From: Chloroflexota bacterium
GTDB taxonomy: Bacteria > Chloroflexota > Anaerolineae > Anaerolineales > Anaerolineaceae
Assembly: GCA_023434145.1 (NCBI GenBank)
Contig: JAEYTI010000108.1
Location: 1 to 9,406, forward strand
Length of the DNA stretch: 9,406 nucleotides
Reading direction: 5' to 3'
Positions 1 through 6,908 of this stretch are shown in pieces. The translations under genes and the position numbers were made by a program. Numbering within the stretch: the first letter of the stretch is position 1; every line of letters begins with the position of its first letter. The notes under the pieces are model-generated. The model was not told where the DNA came from. It saw nothing but the letters and a program-made list of their open reading frames with translations, and did not search any database.

Positions 1-460
1 GTTCCGCATCTTCCAACTCCTGCTCGATCACCATCGACTCGCCGGTAGCCTCCTCCAGTGGATGTTCCCGATTGGTTACATCCAGGTAGATCAATGTTTC
101 TTGCGTCACCACCACCTCCATCGCTGAGCCCTGGTAATCCACATCTTTGCTGGTTTCACCGTCCTGGTTCACCGTGATGCGAATATTGTCCACGGGGGTA
201 ACCATCAGGCTGTTATCTTTGAGCTCGGTCACCTCGCCGTTGATATCCGGATCGCGGTACGGCAGTTCTTCGGCGGGCTTGCGCTCAATCGTAATATTCC
301 GTCCGGGGCCTCTACTGCCCGCGATCATCTCGCCGTTATTGCCATTCGGGCCGTTCGCTGCTTGTCGCGGCGCCAGCAGTCGCGCCCCTAAAAACGCCGC
401 CCCGGCCAGCACGACCACGCCTACCAATACCAACGCGCCAATCAAAATCGTTTTTCGCAT
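1..460 (-). CDS. Membrane-anchored companion protein of the MacAB-like operon (partial, C-terminus off window)
   Basis: Last visible gene of the exporter operon. It starts at the ATG at 460, 37 bp after the permease stop, behind a near-perfect ribosome binding site (AAGGAGGTGGAAAG then ATG). The frame is open for 153 codons to the window edge, so the C-terminus is missing. Residues 4-26 form one hydrophobic segment (ILIGALVLVGVVVLAGAAFL) with a basic residue just before it. This is a membrane anchor or uncleaved signal; no lipobox Cys is seen. A flexible Gly/Asn/Pro-rich linker (about 35-53) follows, then a polar, beta-rich extracytoplasmic part (about 55-153) with short repeated strand-like stretches such as MEVVVTQETLIYLDV. 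I do not recognise a named family with confidence; it resembles small OB-fold/DUF5666-like extracytoplasmic proteins. By context it is an accessory of the exporter, perhaps binding a substrate or metal outside the cell. That role is inference only. Confidence 0.8.
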   Translation of the reverse strand, partial: MRKTILIGALVLVGVVVLAGAAFLGARLLAPRQAANGPNGNNGEMIAGSRGPGRNITIERKPAEELPYRDPDINGEVTELKDNSLMVTPVDNIRITVNQDGETSKDVDYQGSAMEVVVTQETLIYLDVTNREHPLEEATGESMVIEQELEDAE

Positions 461-497
461 CTTTCCACCTCCTTATCCGTTGATCGATCCCGCCACA

Positions 498-1776
498 TCA
501 TTCATATCGCAGCGCCTCGATTGGGCTCAACCGTGAAGCGCGCAGCGCCGGATAGATCCCAAACATCATCCCCGTAAGCAGCGCCACCGCCAGCGACAGC
601 GGAATACTGTCGGGGGCCAACAGCGCCATGCCCTGGTTCAACTGCGCCGCCACCGGAATGGCAAAAATACCCACCACAATGCCCAGCAGTCCCCCTCCCG
701 CGCTGATTAGCATCGCCTCGAGCAAAAACTGCAAAACGATGTCTGCCTGCTGCGCGCCTACCGCTAGACGGATGCCGATCTCGCGCGTTCGCTCGGTCAC
801 TGAGACCAGCATCACGTTCATGATCCCAATCCCACCCACCGCTAGCGACACAGTCGCCATGGCCGCCAGCAGCAGCGAGAAGGTTCGTGCTGCCTCTTCT
901 TGCGCGCCAAGGATGTCGGAGCGCGTGGTCAGCTCAAAGTCATCATCGTAATTGCCCTCTCCGTCTTTCTCGATCGCGTGGCGCTGGCGCAGCAGGGTAG
1001 CTATGGCCGCTTTGGTCTCGGTGATCTTGTTAGCGTCCTTCACGTAAACCTGGATGTTCACGGAGGGTTCTTTATCGATGAGATGGGTGATAGCCGTGCT
1101 GATTGGCAGGAAGAACGTGTCGTTATAATCGCGCTGGTAGCGCTGCTGTGCGTCGGTTGCCTCCAACTCGGTGATCACCCCAATAACCACGCAGCGGTGG
1201 CGGTTGATCCACACAGTTTCATCCAGCGCGCTGTCGCCCTCGAACAGGTCCATGGCCGTGTCATACCCCAGCACGCACACATCTGCCCTTTCCATCACCT
1301 CCGCCGCGGTGAAAAACCGGCCCTCATGCAGGAAGCTTTCTGGTGCAAGCGGCTGGTTTTCGGGCCAGCCTTTCGGCTGAACCTCGCCGCTGGCTAGCTG
1401 CGAGCGCAGCAGGTCAGCGGTTGCGCCGAGATAGCTCATATCCAGCGCGTTGCGGCCAAACCTCACACGCGCGTTACCCTGTACGGTCATATCTACCCGG
1501 TCCACCGCTTCGATGTCTGCCTTCAGATGCAAGCCATCCTCATAAGTAAGCTGCTTGCCCACCGAAGAAAGCTCGCCCCGGTCGAACGATTTCCGCTCGG
1601 ATATCTGGATCTCGTTGGCTCCAAGCGAGCGGAAGGTTGCCTCCACCGCTGCCCGCGCCCCATTGCCCAGCGCCAGCGTAGCGATGACTGAGGCGACGCC
1701 GATTACGATGCCCAGGGTGGTCAGCGCAGCGCGCAACTTATTGGCCATCACCCCGCACAGCGCTGTGCGCATCAAA

Positions 1777-1790
<14 letters not shown>
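498..1790 (-). CDS. MacB/FtsX-type ABC transporter permease
   Basis: Inner-membrane permease of a MacB-type (type VII) ABC transporter, 430 aa. The order is TM1 (about 22-42), a large extracytoplasmic MacB_PCD-like domain (about 45-300), then three C-terminal TM segments (about 303-330, 358-382, 396-414). Two conserved FtsX-domain blocks are visible: GGIGIMNVMLVSVTERTREI after TM2, and the C-terminal GIYPALRASRLSPIEALRYE. In this family four TM helices per subunit transmit ATPase motion to the periplasmic part (mechanotransmission) rather than forming a conventional channel. The ATP-binding domain is a separate gene, not fused as in E. coli MacB. The ATG at 1790 is chosen because AAGGAGG lies 5 nt before it. 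It overlaps the end of the ATPase gene by 14 bp, which suggests translational coupling. Substrate is unknown; candidates for the family are antibiotics, peptides and lipoproteins. Confidence 0.93.
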
Positions 1791-2573
<783 letters not shown>

Positions 2574-2577
<4 letters not shown>

Positions 2578-3950
2578 CGGCTCACCACTTCTTCGCCTTC
2601 TTCCAGCCCGCTGGCGATCTCAATAAATGAGTCGCCGCGCAGACCCACCCGTACGGTGCGGCTTTCGGTATGGTCGCCTACCCATACCTCCACCTCCGCG
2701 GAGCCGTCCGAGCGCGCGCGGACCGTAGCGCGCGGCAGGCGCAGCACATCGGCTCGTGATTCGATCACGATGGAGGCATCTACCGTCATTCCGGAAGCCA
2801 ACACCTCAGGCGACTCGTCTAAAGACAGGTACACGGTATAGATTGCCCGGTCGCCTTCGGCCCGCCTGGGCACAATGCGCGCAACTTTGCCAGTCATAGA
2901 AGCCTCGGGCACCGCGTCGAAAAACAACTGCACCGCCTGACCCGGCGAAACCAGCGGCAGGTCTTCTTCCACCACCGTCACCTCGGCCTCCAGCTTGCGG
3001 GGGTCGGTGAACGTCACCAGTCCCGCGCCCTCCTGTACCGGCTGTCCTACCTTGACACCCACTTCGATCACCACGCCGCCGAATGGAGCTTTTATTTCCA
3101 GGCTTTCCAAATCAGACCGGGCTGCGGCCAGCGCTGCCTGCGCCTGCTGGTACTGAGCGTTCGCCAGGGCCAGCTCGGGGCCGCCGTCTATGAGGATCTG
3201 GTCGTACTTGCGCTGGGCTTCCTGGAGCGTTGCCTCGGCCAGAGCCAGCGCGGCATCCGCCGCCGCCACTTCTTCCGTATCGGGCTTGGATGTGAGCCAG
3301 TTCAAATTTGCCAGTGCCTGGTCGCGCTCGGTTTTTGCCTTGGCCCATTGGCTGAGCATCTCCGCGCGCTCATAATCCGTCTCTGGTCGGTCATCCACCT
3401 GGTCGTATCGCGCCTCCGCATCGCTGGCCGCTTCTTCCGCCACCAGGTAGCGCGCGCGAGCCACGTCGATTGTGTCCTGCGTGGTGCGCGCGTAATCTTT
3501 GCTAGCGCGCTGGTTCTGAGCCTTCTCGTAGGCCTCTTTCGCTACGGAAAGCGCCACCTGCGCCTCGGCCAACGGCACGCCCGACTGCTGCTCCGCCAGC
3601 CTGGCTTGCGCTTCGATCAGCCTAACCTGCGCGTTTGAGACAGCCAGCTCAAACTGCTCGCGGTCACCCAGCACGACTAGCGTCTGGCCCTGCGTCACCC
3701 GGTCGCCGGGCAGCACGTTCACTTTCTCAACCCGCCCATTGACCTCAGACTGCAAGGTAGTTTCGATGGTATCCACCAGGGAGCCGGGCGCTGTCACCGA
3801 CTGCGACACCTCGCCGCGGCCCACCGCAACCGTAGGCGGCTTGGGCGTAGGCGTCTCCGGCACCTGGCTGGTGACGTACCCGTAATACCCGGCAGCGCCC
3901 ACCACCGCCAGCCCGATGGCGATCACCAATACAAACAACCAATGTTTCAT
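2574..3950 (-). CDS. HlyD/MacA-type periplasmic adaptor (membrane fusion) protein
   Basis: Adaptor subunit linking the ABC permease to the outside, first gene of the operon. The ATG at 3950 is preferred (458 aa) because GGAG lies 8 nt upstream and the hydrophobic anchor follows at once; an in-frame GTG at 3959 would add 3 residues. An N-terminal TM anchor spans about 4-24, followed by a Pro/Thr linker. A first half of a lipoyl-like domain (about 62-95, with GRVEKVNVLPGDRVTQGQ) leads into a very long Ala/Glu/Gln-rich helical hairpin (about 98-282). The second lipoyl half follows (about 283-315, IKAPFGGVVIEVGVKVGQPV), then a beta-barrel (about 318-400) and a membrane-proximal domain to the end. 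In diderms such adaptors dock on TolC. No TolC homologue is present here, and if the host is a monoderm Chloroflexota the hairpin would act differently. The promoter region upstream carries a regulator-like repeat array. Confidence 0.93.
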
Positions 3951-3980
3951 GTAATCCACTCCAGTTTTCGCGTTGCAGCC

Positions 3981-4041
3981 AGTGTACTGGAGCCAGATTA
4001 CAGCCCGGTTATCGCCCGGTTACGATTTCGTAATCTCTTTA
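3981..4041 (-). promoter_or_regulatory. Exporter-operon promoter with an 11-bp-period direct-repeat array (putative OmpR/PhoB-type operator)
   Basis: On the plus strand four consecutive 11-mers start at 3998, 4009, 4020 and 4031: TTACAGCCCGG, TTATCGCCCGG, TTACGATTTCG and TAATCTCTTTA. The TTA(C/T) or TAAT heads recur at exactly 11 bp, and the first two units share GCCCGG. The third unit also forms a 14-bp palindrome with the head of the fourth (TTACGATTTCGTAA, 4020-4033). Read towards the adaptor gene, a -10-like TACACT (3981-3986 on the minus strand) lies 11 bp beyond the array, and no TTGACA-like -35 is present. Direct repeats on one helix face replacing the -35 are the known architecture of OmpR/PhoB-family activated promoters. 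The neighbouring gene encodes such a regulator. The function is inferred; the repeats are seen. Confidence 0.55.
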
Positions 4042-4046
4042 ATAAC

Positions 4047-4099
4047 GAATGAGATACTGTACGCGGACAACGAAGTTGTCCGCGTACAGTATCTCATTC
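4047..4099. terminator. Perfect 25-bp-stem hairpin between regulator and exporter operon
   Basis: Arms 4047-4071 and 4075-4099 are exact reverse complements around a 3-nt GAA loop. The stem ends at a C/T mismatch (4046 and 4100). On the minus strand it begins 6 nt after the stop of the response regulator and ends before the exporter promoter array. It is therefore best read as the terminator insulating or attenuating the two units. No T-run follows on either side, so classical rho-independent termination is uncertain; an mRNA-stabilising or repeat-family hairpin is the alternative. Confidence 0.6.
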
Positions 4100-4104
4100 T
4101 GTCC

Positions 4105-4818
4105 TCACATCACAAACCGGTAGCCGATCCCAGGCACAGTGAGAATCATCACTGGTCGCGCGGGGTCCAGCTCCACCTTCTCGCGCAGGCGGCGGATGTG
4201 CACGTTTACCGTGCGCTCGCTGTCCAGATCAGGCGAAAAATTCCACACCTCTTCGATGATCTGCGCTCGTGTCAGCGCCTGCCCCGGATGGCGTGCCAGG
4301 TACAGCAGCAGCCGGAACTCGGTCGGCGTCAGGTTCAGCACCTGATCGCCGCGCCGCACCTGCCCACTCGTCAGCTCGATCATCAGGTCGCGAACTAAAA
4401 TCTGGTCGCCCTGCCCCGCTGCATAATCTCCGTACGCCCGGCGGATCTGCGCCCGAATGCGCGAGAGCAGCTCGCGCAGGCTGAATGGCTTGACCATGTA
4501 ATCGTCCGCGCCGATCTCCAGACCTAACACCTTATCCATCTCTTCGCGCTGAACGGTGAGGATCAGGATGGGCATGTGCATCCCCTGAGCGCGCATCGCA
4601 CGGCAGGCGTCAAACCCTGAACCATCTGGCAAGCGCACATCCAGGATCACCAGATGCGGCTTTGCCGTCCGCGCCGTTTTCACCCCCTCCACCAATGCGC
4701 TGCACCAAGTTACCTGGTAACCCTCGCGTTCCAACCCATCCTGAACCGCACGGGCAATCGCCGGGTCATCTTCGATGAGCAAAATATGATGTTGTGGTCG
4801 CGGGTGGATCTGTGACAT
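4105..4818 (-). CDS. OmpR/PhoB-family two-component response regulator
   Basis: DNA-binding response regulator, 237 aa, counted from the ATG at 4818. Its N-terminal receiver domain (about 11-125) has the acidic pocket Glu16/Asp17/Asp18, phosphoacceptor Asp60 (LVILDVRLPDG), switch Thr88 and conserved Lys110 (DDYMVKPF). The C-terminal winged-helix domain (about 137-237) shows the Trans_Reg_C pattern LTPTEFRLLLYLARHPGQAL, SERTVNVHIRRLREK and a final TVPGIGYRFVM. A longer reading from a TTG at 4875 is open, but a TATAAT box would then fall inside the gene, so ATG 4818 is chosen. The Shine-Dalgarno there is weak (AGAGG only 1 nt away). No histidine kinase is encoded beside it, so the partner must be elsewhere. 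Downstream, past a hairpin, lies the exporter operon with a repeat array suited to this family; regulation of that operon is a reasonable inference. Confidence 0.93.
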   Translation of the reverse strand: MSQIHPRPQHHILLIEDDPAIARAVQDGLEREGYQVTWCSALVEGVKTARTAKPHLVILDVRLPDGSGFDACRAMRAQGMHMPILILTVQREEMDKVLGLEIGADDYMVKPFSLRELLSRIRAQIRRAYGDYAAGQGDQILVRDLMIELTSGQVRRGDQVLNLTPTEFRLLLYLARHPGQALTRAQIIEEVWNFSPDLDSERTVNVHIRRLREKVELDPARPVMILTVPGIGYRFVM

Positions 4819-4845
4819 GCCTCTATTGTAGTAGATATTTGCTAG

Positions 4846-5035
4846 AGCATTATAAAACTCCACGATCTGGAACAAATCTATGACGAACTGGCGGCAATCT
4901 GGAAGCCGATTCGGGAGGCGATCGACAAGGTCGCCTCCGCGGTGGCCGGTGGGTTTTCAGACTCGATTGCCAACACGCTGGCCCTGGTCAGCAAAATCAT
5001 TAATACTGCCATATTGGAGCTAACCACCTGCAGGC
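4846..5035 (+). other. Coding-like stretch without a start codon in the divergent intergenic region
   Basis: The plus-strand frame opens after a TAG at 4843-4845 and runs to a TGA at 5152-5154. Its first 60 or so codons read like a real helical protein (HDLEQIYDELAAIWKPIREA, then GGFSDSIANTLALVSKIINT). The later part is not protein-like and overlaps the sigma gene in another frame. There is no ATG; the only usual start is a GTG at 4942, inside the good-looking part, with no clear ribosome binding site. The stretch also holds the promoter of the regulator at its left end. I do not recognise a family. It could be the remnant of a displaced gene, perhaps phage-like, or chance. Confidence 0.3.
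4849..4875 (-). promoter_or_regulatory. Promoter of the response regulator gene
   Basis: On the minus strand a perfect TATAAT (4849-4854) is preceded, after a short 15-bp spacer, by a weak TTGTTC (4870-4875). Transcription would begin near 4842, giving a leader of roughly 24 nt before ATG 4818. The -10 is convincing and the -35 is poor. Confidence 0.5.
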
Positions 5036-5051
5036 TTGATTGTCCGGGTTG

Positions 5052-5082
5052 TTGTAATACTTTCTCCCCTGCTCCGTATAAT
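5052..5082 (+). promoter_or_regulatory. Promoter of the sigma/anti-sigma operon, probably giving a leaderless mRNA
   Basis: A perfect TATAAT lies at 5077-5082 with TTGTAA at 5052-5057, a long 19-bp spacer. Transcription would start 6-8 nt after the -10, at about 5088-5090, which is the A of the chosen ATG of the sigma gene. No Shine-Dalgarno precedes that ATG, which fits a leaderless transcript. Confidence 0.45.
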
Positions 5083-5089
5083 GATTCAA

Positions 5090-5638
5090 ATGGACGCACG
5101 CGCTCGAATTCTCGCTTTCTTTGGCACCCGTACAGACGAGTCCAGCTTCGCTGAAATTTACCGGCAGGAGTTGCCGCGGGTGTACAACTTCTTCCGCTTC
5201 CGCATAGGGGATGATGCCATCGCCGAAGACCTGACCTCTGAGACGTTCGAGAAGGCGTGGCGCAGCCGTGCGCAGTACCGAAACGACCGGGCAGCCTTTA
5301 CCACCTGGCTGTTCACCATCGCGCAGCGCGTGCTGGTCGACCATCTGCGTAAGAACAAAACGGTCATTCCGCTGGAGGCTCTGCACGAGCTTCCAGCAGA
5401 TGAAACCACGGAGGACGAGATACTGAATCAGGCCGATTTCATCCGACTGAACGTCCTCCTCGCTCAGCTTGCGGACCGCGACCGGGAGTTGGTGGCTCTC
5501 CGGTATGGCGCTGGTCTCACCAACCGCACTATCGCGCGTCTCACTGGGTTATCCGAGAGCAATGTGGGTGTACTGCTGCACCGCGCAGTGCAAAAGTTAC
5601 GGCAAGAGTGGCGCGAAGAAGAGGAGAGGACAGCATGA
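5090..5638 (+). CDS. ECF-type RNA polymerase sigma factor
   Basis: Extracytoplasmic-function sigma factor, 182 aa from ATG 5090. Region 2 (about 20-90) binds core polymerase and the -10: FAEIYRQELPRVYNFFRFRI, then DDAIAEDLTSETFEKAW and FTTWLFTIAQRVLVDHLRKN. After a linker (about 91-115), region 4 (about 118-172) recognises the -35 through the helix-turn-helix NRTIARLTGLSESNVGVLLH. Total length and the two-domain layout match the family; regions 1 and 3 are absent as expected. ATG 5090 is preferred over the in-frame ATG 5081 and a TTG at 5036 because region 2 needs little before it and a TATAAT ends 7 nt upstream. Its stop overlaps the next start (ATGA), so it is coupled to the membrane protein that follows, which is very likely its anti-sigma factor. 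The inducing signal is unknown. Confidence 0.93.
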   Translation: MDARARILAFFGTRTDESSFAEIYRQELPRVYNFFRFRIGDDAIAEDLTSETFEKAWRSRAQYRNDRAAFTTWLFTIAQRVLVDHLRKNKTVIPLEALHELPADETTEDEILNQADFIRLNVLLAQLADRDRELVALRYGAGLTNRTIARLTGLSESNVGVLLHRAVQKLRQEWREEEERTA

Positions 5639-6393
5639 ACAATGACGATGATACCTTCTTCCAACAATTCCACAAAGCGCCCCGGCAGGAGATTGCCGAC
5701 GCGCTATATCAAAGGATTAATGGACCCATGAACGCACAAAAAACACAATCTCATATTCGTCAGCATCGGCATTTGTCGCTGACTTACGCGGCAGCCGCCG
5801 TCCTGTTCTTGGCGATCGTATTCTCTATCCCTACCACCCGCGCGAGTGCGATCAATCTTGCGCGGCAGATCGGCGCACTCCTCATTGTGCAGGAGCCGCC
5901 CTCACCCAACTACCAGGCTACTGCCATCCCATTCAATGGCGCAGTGGAGGTGAGCCACGCGCAGATCGTTAAGGAGGCATCCCAGGTCGCCGGGTTCGCT
6001 GTGCTGGTACCCTCCGCCTTACCAGATGGCTATTCACAGAAAGGCGGGTTCAGCATCTCACCCAACGGTGCGGGCAGGAACGTGGTATTCTCTTACACAA
6101 GTGCGGACGGTAAGTTCCTGCACTTCAACCAGTACCAGTATGCGCAGGGCGACTCATTCACTAACTACGTGGCCGGGCAGGAAACTTTGGTGGACGTGAT
6201 GGTGCGTGGACAGAAAGGCGCATGGATCATTGACCGCTATATGACCGACCCCACTAACCCCGAACAGGGCGGCGAAGCAAACCTGCGTTCCACCTCCTGG
6301 CTGATCTGGGAGGAGAACGGGGTAGTCACTACCATAATGACGGATGGACTATCGCTTGAAGTGGCGCTTGCAGTCGCGGAGAGTATGAAGTAA
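5635..6393 (+). CDS. Membrane-bound anti-sigma factor with DUF4367-like external domain
   Basis: Predicted single-pass regulator of the preceding ECF sigma factor, 252 aa. ATG 5635 overlaps the sigma stop (ATGA) and is preceded by a GGAG about 9 nt upstream; an earlier in-frame GTG at 5608 is less likely. Residues 7-30 (FFQQFHKAPRQEIADALYQR) form a short cytoplasmic helix suited to holding the sigma factor. It lacks the His/Cys zinc motif of classic ZAS anti-sigmas. A hydrophobic segment at about 48-65 (LSLTYAAAAVLFLAIVFSIP) crosses the membrane. The external part (about 70-252) ends in a pattern typical of DUF4367-like domains: a Trp-rich strand (STSWLIWEENGVVTTIM) and a closing helix (LSLEVALAVAESMK). 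Anti-sigma function is inferred from gene order, coupling and topology rather than from a diagnostic motif. A hairpin follows 9 nt after the stop. Confidence 0.82.
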   Translation: MNNDDDTFFQQFHKAPRQEIADALYQRINGPMNAQKTQSHIRQHRHLSLTYAAAAVLFLAIVFSIPTTRASAINLARQIGALLIVQEPPSPNYQATAIPFNGAVEVSHAQIVKEASQVAGFAVLVPSALPDGYSQKGGFSISPNGAGRNVVFSYTSADGKFLHFNQYQYAQGDSFTNYVAGQETLVDVMVRGQKGAWIIDRYMTDPTNPEQGGEANLRSTSWLIWEENGVVTTIMTDGLSLEVALAVAESMK

Positions 6394-6402
6394 GCTGTAT
6401 AA

Positions 6403-6435
6403 AAAGGGATTGCCCGAAATCTGGGCAGTCCCTTT
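6403..6435 (+). terminator. Hairpin terminator of the sigma/anti-sigma operon
   Basis: Arms AAAGGGATTGCCC (6403-6415) and GGGCAGTCCCTTT (6423-6435) pair over 13 bp with one G-U, around a 7-nt loop, starting 9 nt after the anti-sigma stop. The right arm ends in TTT but no longer T-run follows. The A-run before and TTT after could serve either strand. Confidence 0.7.
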
Positions 6436-6469
6436 CAGATCTGCGAGCCAGTGCCAGTAGTTCCGAACC

Positions 6470-6508
6470 GGCCTGCGCTTCGGTAAGCAGATACCCAGAG
6501 CGCAGGCC
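6470..6508. repeat. Inverted repeat, 10-bp arms
   Basis: GGCCTGCGCT (6470-6479) and AGCGCAGGCC (6499-6508) are perfect complements around a 19-nt loop. No gene ends beside it on either strand, so its role is unknown; it could be part of a larger imperfect fold or an element end. Confidence 0.5.
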
Positions 6509-6594
6509 ACTGCCGGTGGATGAACCAGACTTTTGCGTGGCAGACTCGTATTCAACGCATAATTGACGCAAAGGCCGCTAGATTGGGTACCCCC

Positions 6595-6613
6595 ATTATC
6601 CATAGTGGATAAT
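6595..6613. repeat. Short palindrome ATTATCCA-TAG-TGGATAAT
   Basis: Perfect 8-bp arms (6595-6602 and 6606-6613) with a 3-nt spacer. Its right arm overlaps by four bases the left arm of the next hairpin, so the two foldings are mutually exclusive. It resembles an operator or a recombination site, but no partner gene is visible. Confidence 0.45.
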
Positions 6614-6648
6614 CCCAAAACACGCTTTCCAGGCGTGTTTTGGGATTA
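6610..6648. repeat. Perfect 16-bp-stem hairpin (terminator-like or element-end)
   Basis: Arms TAATCCCAAAACACGC (6610-6625) and GCGTGTTTTGGGATTA (6633-6648) pair perfectly around TTTCCAG. It lies about 80 bp past the recognisable end of the minus-strand transposase fragment, so it may be that gene's old terminator. No T-run follows on either strand. Confidence 0.55.
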
Positions 6649-6728
6649 AAATGCCCACCTGGCGAGAAAATCCAGGCCCGAGAGTCGGGCTGACTTATCC
6701 CATTTTCACTTAATTCTCCCCAACCCAA

Positions 6729-6908
6729 ACCCGATAACGACAAAGGGTAATGCAGCAGTTCCTTTACCGTCCAGCGCCTGTCCGTTAGCATGGCTGCCAT
6801 GGCGGGAGTCCTTTGTCTGTTGCGTCTTGGCTACTGCTTGCCTTTCCGTTGATGCGGCGTTTCCAGCACTTCTGCCAGGCCTTCATGAAAACGGACAAAG
6901 TGATAATA
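6729..6908 (-). pseudogene. C-terminal fragment of a transposase (old mobile-element remnant)
   Basis: The minus-strand frame from 6908 reads YYHFVRFHEGLAEVLETPHQ, meets a TAG at 6831-6833, and continues PRRNRQRTPAMAAMLTDRRW, then TVKELLHYPLSL. The blocks YNFVRxHxxL and RTPAMAAGLTDxxWTxxELL are, from memory, the C-terminal signature of a DDE-type transposase family common in Chloroflexota and cyanobacteria; the exact IS family is not certain. The catalytic core is absent. The readable part stops exactly where the IS5-family element begins (6909). On the other side of that element the same strand carries stops and no recognisable continuation, so the upstream half has been lost or degraded. 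The frame stays open to 6552, but the part beyond about 6729 does not look conserved. Confidence 0.6.

Larger units (their letters stand above)
6436..6728. other. Intergenic region rich in dyads, no supported gene
   Basis: About 290 bp between the sigma operon and the transposase remnants. The open frames here are short and unlike any family I know. One is a 30-codon plus-strand reading, ATG 6520 to TAA 6610-6612. What stands out are three inverted repeats in under 180 bp, annotated separately. The region is probably debris of mobile elements; the old transposase fragment begins at its right edge. Confidence 0.5.

Noticed and set aside
900..1397. Plus-strand open frame of 165 codons inside the permease gene
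   Set aside because: Shadow of a GC-rich gene whose minus-strand product carries conserved FtsX/MacB motifs throughout.
3998..4041. CRISPR-like or VNTR array
   Set aside because: Units are 11 bp, contiguous without spacers, only four and imperfect; a regulator-binding array fits better.
5000..5386. Minus-strand open frame of 128 codons over the sigma gene
   Set aside because: Antisense to the conserved ECF sigma domains and crosses the sigma promoter; no binding site and no family resemblance.
6520..6612. 30-codon plus-strand frame (MNQTFAWQTRIQRIIDAKAA...)
   Set aside because: It has a plausible composition and a weak GGTGG ahead of it, but no family, no promoter, and it ends inside overlapping palindromes; too short to support as a gene.
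6552..6800. Independent 82-aa minus-strand gene
   Set aside because: Its first codons (MAAMLTDRRWTVKELL) are the internal C-terminal block of the transposase relic, and the rest lacks conserved features.
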